From Lachnospiraceae bacterium (GTDB lineage Bacteria; Bacillota; Clostridia; Lachnospirales; Lachnospiraceae), in the NCBI GenBank assembly GCA_017437065.1, contig JAFSBX010000053.1, positions 1 to 43,293 of the forward strand: a DNA stretch of 43,293 bases. The letters run 5' to 3'. Position numbers and translations under genes: made by a program. Under the pieces are notes generated by a model, which ran no database searches, was not told where the DNA came from, and saw only the letters and a list, made by a program, of their open reading frames with translations. Shown in pieces: positions 1 through 7,731 of the stretch (the first letter of the stretch is position 1; each line of letters opens with the position of its first letter).

Positions 1-169
1 ACGGGGTGCAGATCCACCAATGTTCGGTCAAATTTGATCCTGCCTAAGACTATTGTAGACCAAGAAGACTGTAAATTGAAAAACTTTGCCATATTTTCAT
101 TATAAGCTGTGATAAATTTTACTTTCATGATTCGTTGACAACTGAATATTGATTTCATACAGGACGTGA

Positions 170-328
170 GGATATGCGGAGCCACTAGGCAGGTTCGCCA
201 TGAGATACCTGCTCTTTTTGAGTGAACGTGAGGGAATGTTGAAACACTACATTGAAGCAAAGGTATGGAGCGAGAAGAATTTGGCAAAATGTGTAGCCGT
301 TGCACAGGGCGATGAAGCATATTCGTGA
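170..328 (+). pseudogene. Possible TnpV-like coding remnant
   Basis: An open frame with no start of its own runs from just after a stop at 167-169 to a TGA at 326-328. The internal ATG at 200 would give 42 residues. The pattern EPLGRF...RYLLF..., then a short amphipathic stretch, loosely resembles the conserved core of small TnpV-type proteins found on clostridial transposons, but with residues missing. There is no good ribosome binding site. I treat it as a decayed fragment next to the excisionase; the family assignment is a weak visual match and may be wrong. Confidence 0.22.
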
Positions 329-489
329 TAATGATACTTCCGGAGAGATCCGGTCAATTTGAATGACGGTGCAAGACCGATGTGGGCAGAGTAATGACCT
401 GCCACCTGTATGGATTTTTTGTTGTCTGCTGATGAGAGATAGGAGCATGGGTTCCTGTTTGTCATGGGCAGATAAAGTGTTGCCTATTA

Positions 490-743
490 TGAGAAAGATG
501 GAGGTGTTGAAAATAGATAATACAGAGGCAAAAGTGAAAGGAAAGATGGTTCCAATATGGAAGAAATATATGCTAACAGTTGACGAGGCTGTTCTGTATT
601 TTGGAATTGGAGAAAAGAAGATAAGGATGCTAATTTCTGAGAACGTTGATTCTGATTATTGCTTTACTGTTCAGGTGGGGAATAAATCGTTGATAAATCG
701 ACATAAATTTGAGGAATTCCTTAATCAGACAACTTCCTTGTAG
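490..743 (+). CDS. xis: Tn916-type excisionase (Xis), first element
   Basis: Small basic winged-helix DNA-binding protein of the Tn916 Xis type, expected to bend DNA at the element ends and direct the neighbouring integrase towards excision. The family signature is the central run VPIWKKYMLT..EA..YFGIGEKKIR followed by a basic tail ending ..NRHKFEEFL, matching the second excisionase at 21083-21403 in layout. The start is uncertain: ATG at 490 has no clear Shine-Dalgarno sequence, while ATG at 546 has a close GGA and would give the compact 65-residue core. It lies 109 bp upstream of the integrase start. Confidence 0.75.
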
Positions 744-763
744 TAATAAAAGAAATATAGAAC

Positions 764-785
764 TTTACCACTTTAAAGTGGTAAA
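764..785. repeat. 22-bp perfect palindrome between xis and int
   Basis: The arms TTTACCACTTT and AAAGTGGTAAA form a gapless 22-bp palindrome 21 bp after the excisionase stop. It could be an operator for a dimeric regulator, an Int/Xis-related site or a structural element. No counterpart is seen in the second element. Confidence 0.7.
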
Positions 786-789
786 TGTC

Positions 790-826
790 GCCCTGGTATG
801 ATATAATATGATTGTCGTGCTAGGGC
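790..826 (+). promoter_or_regulatory. Long-loop inverted repeat upstream of first integrase
   Basis: GCCCT (790-794) pairs with AGGGC (822-826) around a 27-base AT-rich loop containing TATGATA. The second element has the same arrangement in the same place (21437-21478, 28-base loop, different arm sequence, also with TATGATA). Compensatory conservation of pairing suggests a functional RNA or DNA structure controlling int expression, for example an attenuator. Confidence 0.45.
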
Positions 827-852
827 TTCTTCGTAGAAAGGAGCGAAGACGT

Positions 853-2067
853 TTGAGTGAAAGAAATCGCAATCAGAAAAGACGTGATAAGAAAGGACGT
901 ATTTTACGAAACGGAGAAAGCCAGCGAGCGGATGGAAGATATGCATTTGTTTATACAGATTGCTTTGGAAAGCAGAAATTCCTTTACAGTTGGAAGCTAG
1001 AATCGACAGATCCACTTCCTGCAGGGAGAAGACCTTGTCAGTCGCTTAGAGAGAAAGAAAAAGCCATCTTAAAAGATATATATGATGGTATTACTTCCTA
1101 TGGTGACAATTTGACAGTTCTTGAGTTAGTAAAGAAGTATATAGGTCAAAAGACAGGTGTTCGTCATAATACAGAAGCGAATTATAACTTTGTTATCAAC
1201 ATTATTAAGAAAGAGGAATTTGGTGCCAAAAGGATTGATAAGGTAAAACTATCAGATGCAAAGGCGTGGTTGATTAAGCTTCAGGCAGATGGTAGGGGAT
1301 ATAGCACCATTCATTCAGTCCGGGGAGTGGTAAGACCTGCTTTTCAAATGGCTGTAGACGATGATTTGATTCGTAAAAATCCGTTCGAGTTTCAACTATG
1401 TACAGTAGTTGTAAACGATAGTGTAACAAGAGAAGCCATAACCAGAAAACAAGAAAGAAAGTTCTTGGAATTTATTAAGAATGATGAGCATTATAAACGA
1501 TACTATGATGGTATGTTTATCCTCTTTAAAACCGGACTTCGTATTTCAGAGTTCTGCGGATTGACACTTTCCGATATTGATTTTGAAGAAAAACAAATAA
1601 GTGTAAATCATCAGCTTCAAAGGACCAGAGGAATGAAGTATATTATTGAGGATACGAAAACATCAAGTGGAACCAGAATCATTCCTATGACCGAAGAAGT
1701 GTATGAATGTTTTAAGCGTATTGTTGAAAATCGGAAAAAACCCAAGAAGGAACCTGTGATTGATGGATATAAGGGATTTTTGTTTTTGGATAAGAAGGAT
1801 ATGCCGGAAGTTGCCTTGCATTGGGAAAAACATTTTGAGTGGGCATTGGCAAAACATAATCGAATCTATAAGGAACAATTACCTAAGATCACACCTCATG
1901 TTTGCAGACATACTTATTGCAGTAACATGGCAAAAAGCGGAATGAATCCCAAGACACTTCAATATCTAATGGGGCATTCTGATATAGGAGTTACCCTGAA
2001 TACATATACGCATCTGGGAGCAGAGGATGCCAAGGAAGAACTTGGCAAATATGCTAAAATGGCTTAA
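853..2067 (+). CDS. int: Tyrosine recombinase/integrase, Tn916 family, first element
   Basis: Site-specific tyrosine recombinase that would integrate and excise the left-hand element. I choose the TTG at 853 because it follows AGAAAGGAG at good spacing and gives an N terminus (..KKGRILRNGE) that aligns with the second integrase; an upstream ATG at 808 would add 15 residues without support. Domain order is arm-binding N terminus, SAM-like core-binding domain, then catalytic domain. Visible active-site residues are R230 (GLRISE), H349 and R352 (HVCRH), H375 (MGHSD) and Y385 (NTYTH). All are intact, so it should be active. It ends about 225 bp before the att core, typical for this family. Confidence 0.93.
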   Translation: MSERNRNQKRRDKKGRILRNGESQRADGRYAFVYTDCFGKQKFLYSWKLESTDPLPAGRRPCQSLREKEKAILKDIYDGITSYGDNLTVLELVKKYIGQKTGVRHNTEANYNFVINIIKKEEFGAKRIDKVKLSDAKAWLIKLQADGRGYSTIHSVRGVVRPAFQMAVDDDLIRKNPFEFQLCTVVVNDSVTREAITRKQERKFLEFIKNDEHYKRYYDGMFILFKTGLRISEFCGLTLSDIDFEEKQISVNHQLQRTRGMKYIIEDTKTSSGTRIIPMTEEVYECFKRIVENRKKPKKEPVIDGYKGFLFLDKKDMPEVALHWEKHFEWALAKHNRIYKEQLPKITPHVCRHTYCSNMAKSGMNPKTLQYLMGHSDIGVTLNTYTHLGAEDAKEELGKYAKMA

Positions 2068-2470
2068 AATTTAAAAATATTGATACAACTAAAAGATAAC
2101 CTAAGTGGAAAAAGTCTTTAGTAAAATGAGAAAATCGAGCTGTTTTACTAAGATTTTTACTAAATTTGGATGACAAAATATACGAATTTATGCCACGATA
2201 TGCGACGAAAACGAAGAAAACAATCTATCACAGCAAATCGTATAAAGTGGCGTAAAATCAAGGAAAATCAGCATTTTCAAGGAGTTTTTAAGGCATGATT
2301 AAAATATTATTTATTTGCCACGGCACTCCTTCAACATTCTTGAAATAATCCAGTATTTATGCGTGTTTGGAGGAATTGAGGAGTGTGATTTGCACCCCGT
2401 TTGCACCTCCAAAATAGATGACGGAAAAGATTCTTTATATGGCTAATATTACAATTACAGGAGCGAAAAT
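2068..2470. other. Junction of the two elements: att and integrase arm-type sites
   Basis: This 403-bp gap holds no gene. It contains a 16-bp motif at 2248-2263 that recurs exactly at 22899-22914, the att core at 2293-2325, and two TTTGCACC repeats (2389-2398 and 2400-2407). These match inverted and direct GGGGTGCAA / TTTGCACCC copies at 22768-22826 near the other end of the second element. By analogy with Tn916-family elements, I read these as integrase arm-type and core-type binding sites. Confidence 0.6.
2293..2325 (+). repeat. attL: Left attachment site of the second element (phosphatase 5' end copy)
   Basis: These 33 bp match 22955-22987 at 29 positions; all four differences are synonymous or conservative in the phosphatase reading frame. 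The copy reads ATG plus MIKILFICHG and then diverges, giving a 17-codon dead-end frame that stops at 2346-2348. An AAGGAG sequence sits ten bases before the ATG, so each element end brings its own translation start. Confidence 0.85.
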
Positions 2471-2734
2471 ATGTACAAGAATTGTCGTGAGGAATTATTA
2501 GCTGTATTAACAGAGTATGTGAAAGAGAAAGGCGAAAATGAGTTTACCAGAGCGGAGGCATTAGCTGCTATGCGTAGAGCTGGAAGTAAATATAAATCAG
2601 GAAGTGTAAGTGCTCATCTGTCTTATAGATGCTGTGCTAACGTTCCAAGGTATTATAAGCCAATGTATGACGATTACGAGAAGATTGGTGATGGCTTATA
2701 TAGAATAAAGGATTATAAAGAAAACAATTTATAA
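2471..2734 (+). CDS. Small DUF7669-like winged-helix protein
   Basis: An 87-residue protein starting at an ATG preceded by AGGAGCGAAAAT. The pattern of an N-terminal helix, then FTRAEALAAMRRAGSKYKSGS, then a CANVP..Y.P.YDD...IGDGLYRI ending, matches the DUF7669-type winged-helix fold that often occurs beside or fused to restriction and other nuclease genes. It lies 106 bp upstream of the large nuclease-domain gene on the same strand, so the two are probably co-expressed. A DNA-binding regulator or specificity partner is inferred; no catalytic residues are apparent. Confidence 0.55.
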   Translation: MYKNCREELLAVLTEYVKEKGENEFTRAEALAAMRRAGSKYKSGSVSAHLSYRCCANVPRYYKPMYDDYEKIGDGLYRIKDYKENNL

Positions 2735-2840
2735 GGTTATATTTGTTCTCCATCATGCAGTTAACGTGTATGGTGGAGATTTTAATAATAAGAAATTTGA
2801 TTATCAGGGCGACTTATTACTTGCAGAAAGGAAGGAAAGC

Positions 2841-5800
2841 ATGGATATTTTTAATGACATGATGGATTATGACGACATATTTGAAAATCAGGAGACACTT
2901 AATGAAATGAAAGATATAGCAGACGAGATTAAAAAATATGATGTATACGATGTCATAGCAAGGTTATCTGGTTTAAATCTAATGTCGCATAACCAAAATA
3001 AATCCATTTTATTGGATGCTTTGCTTGCTGCTATTATTAGTGAAGAGGAAAGTTCCTATAATTCTACCTGTAAAATGAGTGCAGGTAAATTTAAGAAATT
3101 AATCGGGAGAATTAATGAAACAAATTTGGCTATGTCTATTGACCCGAATGAAAATGTTTTTTATCAGAATGTAATGCTGACGGATAATTATACGGTTTTT
3201 AATGGAATTGATAATACACCTGCATATAATCTCCAGATGCTGATAGATATTTTGTTTAATTACAAGAATGACTTTCCAATAGAATATAATCAAAAAATAG
3301 GAAAACTGGCGATGTTTGCGCTGGGAGTATCGGAAGAAATAGCCCGAAAAATACATATAAAAGATTGTGAAATAGTATCTGATGAAGGGCGACAGGTGAT
3401 AATACCAGATAGTGAAAAGGTAAAAGAATATGCAGAGTGTGTCGTGATTAATGAACAGAGAGCAAAATGTTTTTTGAATGACTATACTAATTTGCTGGAT
3501 GAAATTATTATACCGTTCGGAAGCGGTGATGTTGGTTCCATGAATAATCGACCTTTTTACTGTAAACCGTTTGTAAGAAATAAAAGAGACAATACAATTA
3601 TCTTGCTTAATATTTCGTTGTTACCGAATTTTGTTTTCTTTCAAGCAATAAAAATAGCTTCCGAGTTCGGAATCAAAGATAAGGTAGTTAATCGATATAA
3701 TGACTACGTATGGAGAGATTGTAGAAAGTCCTTAGAATCATTGGGACATCATAAAATAAAGGAAAGTGTGTTAGGTATCGAGCTTGTAAATAATGATTAC
3801 TATAAAGAACGTATGGTAAACGTATATAATAATCAACTAATGCTTGTTGTATTCGTATGTGATGATGCTAGTGATTATACAGAAGTTACAATGCATACCG
3901 AATATCCAGATGAAAGGCATACGCTTTTGTTTGAAAAAAGAATGGAGTATTTCGTTGAAAAAATAAAAGAAAATACTATCGAAAGAGATAATATGTACTG
4001 CATGCTTATAATAAGTGGATTTGGAAGAGGACTGGGATTAAGGGCCGCAAAACGTCCGTCTGCATATAAGGCATTGCAATTGAATCCATTTGAATTGCAT
4101 TGTATATCTGTCAATGAACGACATAAAAAGAATTTTATACCCAGGTATATACGAGCGAGAGAAAAGATAAACACACAAATGCCACATCTATTTAGCGAGT
4201 TAAATGAGATTAGTATCTATACAAGTAATCAGTATTCGTTTTATATGAATGATGATTTGAATACGTATAATACTATGTTTATGATTGCTCCAGGAGATTC
4301 TATAGAATATATAAATCAGGCTATAAAAAATGAAGGGGCTGTACTAATTGATTCTTACGAAGATGGTTGGAAAACGCAGGTGGTTTTGTGTGATTCGAAG
4401 AGAAATATATACACAGAAGAGCGTATGATGGAAACAAAAAGGAGCTCTTTATGTATTCGTTATAATAATTGTACTATTTGGATTACATCTGGTGAAATAT
4501 CGGAGGAAGTAGATGTTAATTTGAATTTTTCGATTATAGATACAATATCTTATTGGTTGGCGGAGTGCAAAGATATCATTGAAAATATGGAATTAATGGA
4601 TACACTATATCACTTTACGGTAGTGCTCAGTGGTGATAAGGAAACCTATTATTATGCTCCAACTGAGGATATTGCGGTATCGGATTTAATTGAGATTGAA
4701 GAAAATGGTAGACATTATAATTTGGTCTGGACTCCTAAAGCATATGGTCAGATGAGTTGCAAGACGAATGCGAAGGAAAAAGAATTGTGCCAGATTATTT
4801 TGGATGTGTTAAATAGTAATGCATACGAGATTTATGATTATGCGGAAAGATTAGATGTATTATTTGAAAATCCGATGAAGAGAAAAATCTTTTCTATGGA
4901 TTTTCAAGAAAAACCATATCTAAAACCTATATTGTTTACTGAGGACAGGATGGTTCGTGAAGAGGATGAGGATTGTCTGTTAGATATAATAGGGAAGTCT
5001 ATACTTCAAAGTGGCAAATGGACATATGGTATTATTCCAGATGAAAAAAGAACAACGATTGCAAATGATGTTGTAGGAATGCTATATAATATGCTTCAAA
5101 AAGAGATTGAAGTTTTAAGTCCGAACAATTTGGTTGAAGTCATATATTCTGATTTGGAAGAAATATTGTATAAGCTGATGGTAGCAGAGCGGACTTATGC
5201 TTATGAGTTGACGTGTTATCCAGAAAAAGAAGAAAAATACATAACCGAATACAATAATCTAAATCGCACCTCGTTAGCTTTAAAATTTATGATGGAATAT
5301 GTTGCTGCCAAACCGCCGAAAGGGAAGGTTGCATTAGGGATAGGAAAGTATGAGTATATATTGGCAATTTGTTCTCTGATTATAGAGTGGGCGTATAAAA
5401 ATGATTTGTTTCACTATAATATTTTTAATACACCAGTGGAAATATTAAAATCAGACAGAATAGGAATGAAGCAGGACGAATTTTATACAATATATCAGTA
5501 TGGTGATAAATATAGAAGAGAACAGTTATATTATTATTCTTCTAGTGATTTTCGGAAGAAATATACTATTAGCCAAGAAGATTATTCAGAATCTTTGGAT
5601 GATGCTTTTCAAGCAGAGTATGGATATACATTTGCTCAATTCTGTAAAGTAATAATAGGAATGGTAGAATATGGTAAAGAGAGAGAAGGACAAGAGATTT
5701 ATATTGAGTCTAAAGAAATACTTGTGGAATACCTGATTCAAATGGATGAGGAATTATCCGAAGAAGCAGTAAGTGGCATATTCGAGGATATATGTTTGAC

Positions 5801-6515
5801 AGAGAGAGATGATTTCTTAAAGTTGCCACCAGAGTTTAGAAAGGAAGATGTATATCCATGGAGATTTAATCGTGCTTACTCCTTTAATAGACGTCCAGTA
5901 ATAATGAGGGAAAGTACGATGATATGGGGGAATAGGCAACTATACCATATGCTCATGTATGTGACAGATTTAATATATGAAGGTAAAATATCAACAAAAA
6001 ACGATAAAATGTCTACTTTGATTGGACGAATTAGCGATGATAGAGGTAGACGATTTAATAAATTGATTGCGGATATACTTTCAGATATGGAGGTGTTTGT
6101 AATTGATTCAAATGTTGATAAGATAAATAAACAGTCTGTGGCAGATGAGAAAGGAAACACATTAGGAGACATTGATGTACTGATAATAGATAGAGAGAAG
6201 AAACGCATATACGTGGCAGAGGTAAAGGATTTTAATTTTTCAAGAAATCCATATGAAATTCAGCAAGAGTATCAGAAAATGTTTGTTGATGGCAAAAAGA
6301 AGTGCTATGCCACAAAACATGCCAGAAGAGTCGATTGGGTTAAGGAACATATAGAGGATGTGAAATTACATTACAAATTAGCTGATGTTACATGGAATGT
6401 TTACGGACTGTTTATAGTAAGTGAGCCATTAATCAGTACACAGGTATATCATCAAAAACTCGAAGTGATTTCAAGGGCCGAGTTAAGTGTGGAGCGTATT
6501 AGAAGGATTAAATGA
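2841..6515 (+). CDS. Large uncharacterised protein with C-terminal PD-(D/E)XK nuclease domain
   Basis: A 1224-residue protein that I do not recognise as a member of a named family. ATG 2841 follows AAAGGAAGG at ideal spacing; an in-frame ATG at 2766 lacks one. The long N-terminal and central part (about residues 1-1050) is rich in Tyr, Asn and acidic residues, has no Walker A and no membrane segments. The C-terminal part has the layout of a PD-(D/E)XK nuclease of the Mrr/NERD type: a helix with RGRRFNKLIADIL, then GDIDVL with D1110/D1112, then VAEVKD with E1127 and K1129, then a helix. It sits at the element's left end, a usual cargo position, directly after a DUF7669-like gene and followed by a strong terminator. 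A role in defence against phage or plasmids is inferred from domain and context only. Confidence 0.7.
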   Translation: MDIFNDMMDYDDIFENQETLNEMKDIADEIKKYDVYDVIARLSGLNLMSHNQNKSILLDALLAAIISEEESSYNSTCKMSAGKFKKLIGRINETNLAMSIDPNENVFYQNVMLTDNYTVFNGIDNTPAYNLQMLIDILFNYKNDFPIEYNQKIGKLAMFALGVSEEIARKIHIKDCEIVSDEGRQVIIPDSEKVKEYAECVVINEQRAKCFLNDYTNLLDEIIIPFGSGDVGSMNNRPFYCKPFVRNKRDNTIILLNISLLPNFVFFQAIKIASEFGIKDKVVNRYNDYVWRDCRKSLESLGHHKIKESVLGIELVNNDYYKERMVNVYNNQLMLVVFVCDDASDYTEVTMHTEYPDERHTLLFEKRMEYFVEKIKENTIERDNMYCMLIISGFGRGLGLRAAKRPSAYKALQLNPFELHCISVNERHKKNFIPRYIRAREKINTQMPHLFSELNEISIYTSNQYSFYMNDDLNTYNTMFMIAPGDSIEYINQAIKNEGAVLIDSYEDGWKTQVVLCDSKRNIYTEERMMETKRSSLCIRYNNCTIWITSGEISEEVDVNLNFSIIDTISYWLAECKDIIENMELMDTLYHFTVVLSGDKETYYYAPTEDIAVSDLIEIEENGRHYNLVWTPKAYGQMSCKTNAKEKELCQIILDVLNSNAYEIYDYAERLDVLFENPMKRKIFSMDFQEKPYLKPILFTEDRMVREEDEDCLLDIIGKSILQSGKWTYGIIPDEKRTTIANDVVGMLYNMLQKEIEVLSPNNLVEVIYSDLEEILYKLMVAERTYAYELTCYPEKEEKYITEYNNLNRTSLALKFMMEYVAAKPPKGKVALGIGKYEYILAICSLIIEWAYKNDLFHYNIFNTPVEILKSDRIGMKQDEFYTIYQYGDKYRREQLYYYSSSDFRKKYTISQEDYSESLDDAFQAEYGYTFAQFCKVIIGMVEYGKEREGQEIYIESKEILVEYLIQMDEELSEEAVSGIFEDICLTERDDFLKLPPEFRKEDVYPWRFNRAYSFNRRPVIMRESTMIWGNRQLYHMLMYVTDLIYEGKISTKNDKMSTLIGRISDDRGRRFNKLIADILSDMEVFVIDSNVDKINKQSVADEKGNTLGDIDVLIIDREKKRIYVAEVKDFNFSRNPYEIQQEYQKMFVDGKKKCYATKHARRVDWVKEHIEDVKLHYKLADVTWNVYGLFIVSEPLISTQVYHQKLEVISRAELSVERIRRIK

Positions 6516-6548
6516 ATCAGTGCAGGCAACGGTTGCAGAGTGAAAAAG

Positions 6549-6575
6549 GAAGGTTGAAATATACCTTCTTTTTTT
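6549..6575 (+). terminator. Rho-independent terminator after the large nuclease gene
   Basis: GAAGGT pairs with ACCTTC (6563-6568) around an 8-base loop, followed by seven T. Almost the same module recurs at 7548-7574. Confidence 0.85.
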
Positions 6576-6630
6576 ATTCTTTCTAGTACAAAAATATTTA
6601 TGAAGAAAAGTATACTTAGAGGTTAAATGG

Positions 6631-6715
6631 TAAGTAGTAGGCGGTACTAACGAAATAGTAAAAATAATTATTGACAAACAGAAAGAAAACAGATAATATT
6701 ACTTTGTAAGTAGTA
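6631..6715 (+). promoter_or_regulatory. Vegetative promoter flanked by TAAGTAGTA direct repeats
   Basis: TTGACA (6671-6676) and TAATAT (6694-6699) are separated by 17 bases, a near-consensus sigma-A promoter for the two small genes that follow. TAAGTAGTA occurs at 6631-6639 and again at 6707-6715, the second inside the palindrome AGTAGTAACTACT. One copy lies upstream and one downstream of the promoter, as expected for operator sites. Confidence 0.65.
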
Positions 6716-6742
6716 ACTACTATAAGAAAAGGGAGGATGTAT

Positions 6743-7198
6743 ATGTTAGTAACCAAAACTGTAAAAATTGAATTTGCTAATTCTGAATGGCGTGCTGTTG
6801 ACTGTATTCAGGATTTAAGGAAAGCAGCTAAAAGTGCATCGTTAAATTTATACTCTAGGTATGATGTTCGAATAGAGTTGCCAAGAGTTGTAAATGATAC
6901 GCAAGTAGTTATGGATATGCGGATTCCAGAAGAAATTGTAGAGACCTTTAGTATTGGAAACCATCTTCGAGGTGTGTCTGCGTACCTAATGAAATACTGT
7001 GATGGCAGATATAATGAAGCGGTTGTCGGTAATCGAATACTAAATTATATAGTTATACCTGTACCTGAATCAGAGGATGTTCAGATTCCAATGGTGCAGA
7101 GATTATCATTGATAGCAGAAGTGGCAGAATTGCTTAAAAACTCAGATAGCGTGACTAATGATAAAATAGCAAGAATAATTACTATTTTACATGAATAA
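6743..7198 (+). CDS. Uncharacterised small protein
   Basis: A 151-residue protein. ATG 6743 sits six bases after GGGAGG; the upstream ATG at 6737 abuts the Shine-Dalgarno sequence and is unlikely. There is no signal peptide, membrane segment or metal-binding motif. The sequence alternates predicted strands and helices and ends in a helical stretch (VQRLSLIAEVAELL...). It has its own promoter and is followed, with an 8-bp frame overlap or a 16-bp gap depending on start choice, by another unknown gene. I cannot assign a function; proximity to the nuclease gene makes an accessory or regulatory role possible. Confidence 0.6.
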   Translation: MLVTKTVKIEFANSEWRAVDCIQDLRKAAKSASLNLYSRYDVRIELPRVVNDTQVVMDMRIPEEIVETFSIGNHLRGVSAYLMKYCDGRYNEAVVGNRILNYIVIPVPESEDVQIPMVQRLSLIAEVAELLKNSDSVTNDKIARIITILHE

Positions 7199-7214
7199 AG
7201 AAGGAGGTTTAAGG

Positions 7215-7541
7215 ATGTATAATAATATGTATTATGTGGAAATGAAAATAACAAAAAGATTGTCGTCAGTTTTCAATATTAATGAAATACAAATTCTCGA
7301 GAATGCAAGAATTAGACATAATAATTATTTTGTTAATGCCACTTGTAGACAAACAAAGAATAGAAAGTATATTTCTAAAATTATAACAAAGGGAGATGTA
7401 ATAGGCTTTTATTTAGAAACAGAACATCCTGTTGCAGACACACAAAGAATTGGTAACGCACTCCGTATGTATTCAATAATTGCTGCAACTAATGGGTTGG
7501 GCGGTTATGTTTCAAATCAGCGATTGATGAAAGCTGCGTAG
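7215..7541 (+). CDS. Uncharacterised small protein
   Basis: A 108-residue basic protein. ATG 7215 is chosen because AAGGAGG lies just upstream; an in-frame ATG at 7191 overlaps the end of the previous gene. Residues such as TCRQTKNRKYISKIITKGD suggest a nucleic-acid-binding surface, but no named domain is visible. It is the second gene of a two-gene unit that ends in the terminator at 7548-7574. Confidence 0.55.
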   Translation: MYNNMYYVEMKITKRLSSVFNINEIQILENARIRHNNYFVNATCRQTKNRKYISKIITKGDVIGFYLETEHPVADTQRIGNALRMYSIIAATNGLGGYVSNQRLMKAA

Positions 7542-7547
7542 TAGAAA

Positions 7548-7574
7548 GAAGGTTGAAATACACCTTCTTTTTTT
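7548..7574 (+). terminator. Rho-independent terminator (second copy of the module)
   Basis: GAAGGT (7548-7553) and ACCTTC (7562-7567) form a 6-bp stem with seven T after it. Stem and most of the loop equal the terminator at 6549-6575. Confidence 0.85.
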
Positions 7575-7599
7575 ATGTCTATTTTACGGAAAGGAGGTG

Positions 7600-7711
7600 G
7601 TCTCGAAAAGTGTACATTTTAAGACTATGTAAAACAGGCTGGTAAACAGTCTCAAAAAGCATACAAAATAAATTTTAAGACGTCTCAGAGGAAGTATAGA
7701 CATTATGAGAC
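7600..7711 (+). promoter_or_regulatory. res: Putative res site for the serine resolvase (three subsites)
   Basis: Three consecutive units begin with GTCTC and end with AGAC or GAGAC: 7600-7625 (26 bp), 7649-7681 (33 bp) and 7682-7711 (30 bp). The first two share GTCTC-A-rich ... TTTTAAGAC. They lie directly upstream of the resolvase start at 7732. Inverted-repeat subsites of about 25-34 bp upstream of the resolvase gene are the standard layout of Tn3-type res sites. Confidence 0.6.
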
Positions 7712-7731
7712 GCAGGAAGGAGATTTTATTT

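Larger units (their letters stand above)
1..2325. mobile_element. Right end of a first integrated element (Xis/Int end), left part outside the window
   Basis: This stretch carries an excisionase-integrase pair followed by an att-like repeat at 2293-2325, which is the usual right-end layout of Tn916-type integrative elements. Its integrase is closely related along its length to the one at 21513-22736, and both right ends share an identical 16-bp motif (2248-2263 and 22899-22914) shortly before the att core. The left boundary is not visible. No replication or transfer genes are seen here, so the element may continue to the left or be a decayed remnant. Bases 1-489 hold no convincing complete gene; an interrupted hairpin (189-194 with 207-212, followed by a short T run) lies there. 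Confidence 0.65.

Noticed and set aside
3-10. GGGGTGCA at the window start as the left arm site of the first element, making it a complete 2.3-kb element.
   Set aside because: Only eight bases match, no att core is visible beside it, and the sequence to its left is unavailable.
1-400. A group II intron or structured RNA at the left edge.
   Set aside because: No domain V-like hairpin or intron-encoded protein was found; the region fits a decayed coding fragment better.
2841-6515. The large protein as a type I or III restriction subunit or helicase-nuclease.
   Set aside because: No Walker A, DEAD/DEAH or methyltransferase motif is visible; only the C-terminal nuclease signature can be supported.
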